Of a stretch of DNA of 64,000 nt, positions 60,562 through 64,000 are shown in pieces. Position numbers and translations under genes: made by a program. A model generated the notes under the pieces. It was not told the origin of the DNA and searched no databases. It was given only the letters and a program-made list of their open reading frames with translations. This stretch comes from Hormiphora californensis (taxonomy: Eukaryota > Ctenophora > Tentaculata > Cydippida > Pleurobrachiidae), in assembly GCA_020137815.1 (NCBI GenBank), contig CM035359.1, positions 4,932,032 through 4,996,031 of the forward strand. Reading direction: 5' to 3'. Each line of letters opens with the position of its first letter. Positions within the stretch are counted from its first letter, which is position 1.

Positions 60562-61718
60562 ATGTATAGTGTTACCGTCACCCACGGTACACGTAAACAT
60601 CTCATTTCCTTTGGAGAATGCCCCTCGCCCACAACGGAGGAGCTAGCTATGGAAATTGAGAAAGTAACCCAGGTCCCACTTTCCCAGCAGAAACTCATCT
60701 TTAAAGGTATGTAATAGTGCTCAGCTAAACTTTCTTAATTGCATTGTTTCTGTACCTATTCTAAATGTTGTCCCGATAAAAACATACACCACTGCACTTC
60801 AGTCTTCATATAAGAGCATCAACCTGACACCAACCTCTATAACAGGGAAGCAGTTGGAGATTGGAAATATTGAACTAAGGAGCCTGAAAGTTGCCCCCGG
60901 AAGTAAAGTAATGATGCTTGGTAGACAACTTAATTCCGAGTCAGAAGCTGTCAAAACTGAAATTATGAAGGTAAAGTGATTGTTTTAGAGCTTCAGTTTC
61001 CCCTAATTTGTGCAAATGTCTAAGCTAGTAGTATGCGATCTATTCGGCCATGATGTGTGAACGTTTGTATTTCCCAAGGTGAAATCAGAAGGAGAAAAGA
61101 TAAGTTCCAAGATATCGGATCTCGAAGATCAGCTAACTGGGATTCACAACGTATGTAAGTGAGAGTGTGTGTCAAGTGGTGTGATCCTCGCCATCTAGTG
61201 TGATTTAATTAATTACTATGTATATGGATTATGTTGTCTTTGTAGAATCGTTGAGTGTTAAAAATCAGCTGGATTAATGTTGTTGGTTATTGTTTAAACT
61301 CTAATTATAATCTCTCCCTCTCTCTTATTCTTATATAACTATCTCTCCCCTCTCTCTCTAATTCTGATATAACTATCTCTCCACAGGGTCACCTTCCATC
61401 AGAGTTACAGGGTGAGGCCCTGGCCAAAATACACAAACAATGTGTGGGCACTGTCGAACACATAATGAAGCTCCTGGAGCAACTTGACAGCCTGGTTAGT
61501 TGTGCACAAAACAGTCATTAATTAATTAAACTCTGGTAGAGGGATTCTTGAGCTCAATGGGAGTTGGGGCGGTAAACTTTATGAAATGATAATTGATATA
61601 ATAATGGAGGTTTTTTCCCTGATATGTAATGATCAACTTTTTTTCAGCAAACATCTGATCAAAGTTTGAGGCAGTTGAAACGGAACACAGTTCTTTCAAC
61701 TCAGGTGTGTAATAATAA

Positions 61719-61761
<43 letters not shown>

Positions 61762-61951
61762 GAGAGAAAGAGAGAAAGAGAGAGCTATAGAGAGAATGTG
61801 GACAACTAGAGAGAGTTAATTAGGGTAGCCCAAGAACTAGAATTTGACATGCAAGAGATATATAGTGTCATCTTGTACCCCTCTTTTTATCACCCAACTA
61901 CCGTTTCAGAAACTGTTGGACAGATGTGATAAGCTGATGGAAAAACTGTGA
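60562..61951 (+). CDS. BAG1: BAG1-like Hsp70 nucleotide-exchange co-chaperone, complete
   Basis: Six exons: 60562-60706, 60846-60970, 61079-61150, 61387-61494, 61648-61704 and 61910-61951; 182 residues in continuous phase. Residues 1 to about 80 form a ubiquitin-like domain (YSVTVTHGTRKHLISF, QVPLSQQKLIFKGKQL, LKVAPGSKVMMLG). The rest is a helical BAG domain (VKSEGEKISSKISDLEDQL, CVGTVEHIMKLLEQLDSL, LDRCDKLMEKL). An N-terminal Ubl followed by a C-terminal BAG domain at this size is the BAG1 architecture. BAG1 releases ADP from Hsp70 and links it to the proteasome. It stands about 290 bp upstream of the next gene on the same strand. Confidence 0.92.
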
Positions 61952-62044
61952 TAAATTCCCGCCCCCTTTTTTACCAAATTGTGTACATTTTTTATTTGAT
62001 GTGCAGTTATCTTACAATGTTTCGTTTCGCTGTTTCTATGTTTT

Positions 62045-62097
62045 CTCTCTCTCTCTCTCTCTCTCTCCCCCTCTCTCTCTCTCTCTCTCCCTCTCTC

Positions 62098-62159
<62 letters not shown>

Positions 62160-62195
62160 TCTCTCTCTCTCTCCCTCTCTCTCTCGCGCTCGCTC
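62045..62195. repeat. (CT)n microsatellite
   Basis: CT run with CCCT interruptions just upstream of the next gene's start codon, probably in its promoter or 5' UTR. Confidence 0.9.
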
Positions 62196-62242
62196 TCTTT
62201 CTCTCCTTAACTCTCTAACTCACTTCTTCTCATCTAGCGAGA

Positions 62243-64000
62243 ATGATCATTGAAGAAGTGGACTACCTTAAACAGTGGCTGATTGAGAAACTGAAAGCAA
62301 TGTAAGAAACTCCCTTCCCACCCGTGCACGTGACCCTTGTAATTTGAATTGGCAGTTGGCACTGGTTTTCAGTCATCCTCTCTGTCCCACCCCAGTCACC
62401 CTCTCTCCCCCAGTCACCCTCTCTGTCCCACCCCAGTCATCCTCTCTCCCCCAGTCACCCTCTCTCCCCCGCAGATCTGAAGCAGACCCCAACGTTTTGG
62501 CGAAGTATGTGATAGCGCTGTTGAAGAAAGATGACAATTTTAACCAGGACTCATTTGTTGAACAGCTTGAGGTTTTCTTGAACGATGGTAGGTGTAGTAG
62601 TAGCCTTATTTTTCTGGCTTTCTTCCCCATTTGATTAGTCCCACTTCACGAATAACTTTTGAAATGTGTCCACTTCACCCAATTATGAGAACCCTGCCTC
62701 CCTCCTTAGCGACCACCCCAACTATCCCACCTCGCAACAAACGAACCTCCCTACTGACCATTTTCCTAGCCCCCTATAACAGCTCGCTAACTGTCCTCCC
62801 CGGCTCCATCTCGCTAACTGTCCCATTATTTTTCAGCGACTATACCGTTTGTTAGGAACCTTTGCGAGGTAATTGAGAGCAGAGAGTACATGCCCATACC
62901 TACCAAGAAGAAACGTGTTTTTACCGAGGTCAAGCGAGAACCAATCTCAGATGAGGTAAATATATATATAATGATCATGATTCCGGACTTTTCTTGTTTG
63001 ACCCCGTCTTCTGTCTTGCCTCTTTCTCTTTTCCCCTCCTTTATCTCTGTCCCACTCTCTGTCCCACTCCTACCCCTTGACCCCCTTTCCCAAATCCCAG
63101 ATCCACCCACTCTATCCCTTCTCCCTAGATCTCCTCTCTTCACTCGATCATCTCCCAACCCCCTAGGTATCCTCTCTTCTCTCTCAACCAGATCCTCCTC
63201 TCTCCCTAGGTATCCTCTCTCCACCCCCTCTCTCCCTAGGTCTCCTCCCTCCACCCCCTCTCTCCCTAGGTCTCCTCTCTTCTCTCTCAACCAGAATACC
63301 CTCTCTCCCTAGGTATCCTTTCTTCTCTCTCAACCAGAATACCCTCTCTCCCTAGGTCTCGGAGGTGACTCATGTACAAGTGAAGGAAGAGCCGCGACAC
63401 AGAGCCAGATCAGGCGGAGAGAGTAGGATGGAGCGGCGGATCCATATTGATCCTAAGGTACCTTCAACAATGGTAAACACTAGTTACTTTCACTTTCATG
63501 GTAAACACTAGTTACTTTCACTTTCACTTTCAACCATTCTTAGCTTGGCTTGTTCTAGGAATTCATTCCTAATCGATGTCCTTAAAATGAGTATTGTGAA
63601 CAACGGAGCTGTTAACTAATATAGACTAATTACTACAGACTGTTGATACAAGGTTGGTTGAGTTATCTGTTGATCCAGAGATAGATCTGGAGGACAAGCT
63701 GAGCGCGAGGAAACGAAGATTTGAGGAAGATAGAGATAGGAGGAAGCGATCCGGGTAAGTTATTATAGTGGTGATGAATTCCAAAGAAATCCAAAATGGG
63801 GTCTAACACCATCCCATTATCATACTCCCATCTAACTAAATTCACTTCGTTCAAATCATCACACGACACACTGTAGTCTGTACGCCGAATAAATTCTCCC
63901 TTTACTAACCCTTTCTCATTCTACAGGAGGCGAGAGGAAGAAAACTTTACTAGAAGGGTAGATAACTACGATGAGAGAAGGGATAGGAGAGGGGGATATG
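62243..64000 (+). CDS. RBM26: RBM26/RBM27-type RNA-binding protein, N-terminal exons (partial)
   Basis: Exons 62243-62301, 62475-62587, 62837-62955, 63356-63457, 63639-63754 and 63927 to window end are in phase. The N-terminal PWI-like module is clear: MIIEEVDYLKQWLIEKLKAI, ADPNVLAKYVIALLKKDDN and EQLEVFLNDATIPFVRNLCEVI. REYMPIPTKKKRV and VKREPISDE follow, then an Arg/Glu/Asp-rich stretch (RKRRFEEDRDRRKRSG, RRDRRGGY). Human RBM26/27 have the same start (ADPSALAKYVLALVKKDK, QLDVFL, IKKEE) before a CCCH finger and RRMs, which would lie beyond the window. These proteins take part in nuclear RNA surveillance with the PAXT/exosome machinery. I cannot separate RBM26 from RBM27; invertebrates usually have one ancestor of both. 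Intron 3 contains a tandem acceptor array. Confidence 0.88.

Overview
The window looks like a piece of an animal nuclear genome. It is intron-rich: exons run from about 40 to 490 bp, with GT-AG introns mostly under 1 kb. It carries recognisable animal genes (JAGN1, ETFB, TSR3, RAD17, BAG1, RBM26/27-type, rhodopsin-like receptors). JAGN1 and the mix of secreted F5/8C-type proteins favour a metazoan. The compact introns, many small mobile elements and lineage-specific secreted families would fit a sponge or another early-branching marine invertebrate, but the sequence alone does not settle this. Bacterial-style features (operons, RBS, CRISPR) are absent.

Layout. 0-0.6 kb: start of a minus-strand RanBP2 zinc-finger gene beside a G-rich minisatellite. 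1.2-5.5 kb: a mobile-element cluster with a hAT-like MITE and a reverse transcriptase gene (RT plus restriction-like nuclease), which is cut near its C-terminus by a Helentron-like non-autonomous element. 5.5-10.5 kb: JAGN1 and a complete seven-exon ETFB, both minus. 12.2-19.5 kb: a plus-strand membrane-anchored JmjC/cupin-like oxygenase gene. It is damaged by small homopolymer indels and holds a 2.1-kb island of abnormal homopolymer sequence. 21.0-23.8 kb: a complete minus-strand CCCH zinc-finger gene. 25.6-35.2 kb: two halves of a glycogenin-like GT8 glycosyltransferase (minus). They are separated by a 34-bp minisatellite, an intronless GPCR and a 3.5-kb giant-arm foldback transposon. 35.4-37.0 kb: TSR3. 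39.1-40.3 kb: a second, frame-broken GPCR. 40.4-45.6 kb: a local tandem duplication around a secreted F5/8C-like gene. 45.9-52.7 kb: RAD17 (minus), whose 3.1-kb intron holds another F5/8C-like gene on the opposite strand, itself split by a foldback element. 53.2-57.1 kb: two paralogous small secreted genes, one nested in an intron of an unidentified conserved minus-strand gene (54.9-59.0 kb). 60.6-64 kb: BAG1, then the start of an RBM26/27-type gene.

The genes do not form one pathway. They are a housekeeping set (translation, DNA-damage checkpoint, co-chaperone, mitochondrial electron transfer, ER secretion) with fast-evolving secreted and receptor genes inserted among and inside them.

The most striking pattern is at the introns. 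In at least eight genes an intron has grown by tandem repetition of a unit that contains its own 5' or 3' splice site, giving arrays of donor- or acceptor-like sites next to the true one. The window is also unusually rich in foldback and short TIR elements, several with clear target-site duplications. Part of it (about 13.2-19 kb, 30.7-31.8 kb and 39.5-40 kb) shows signs of sequence error, so broken frames there should not be read as biology without checking.
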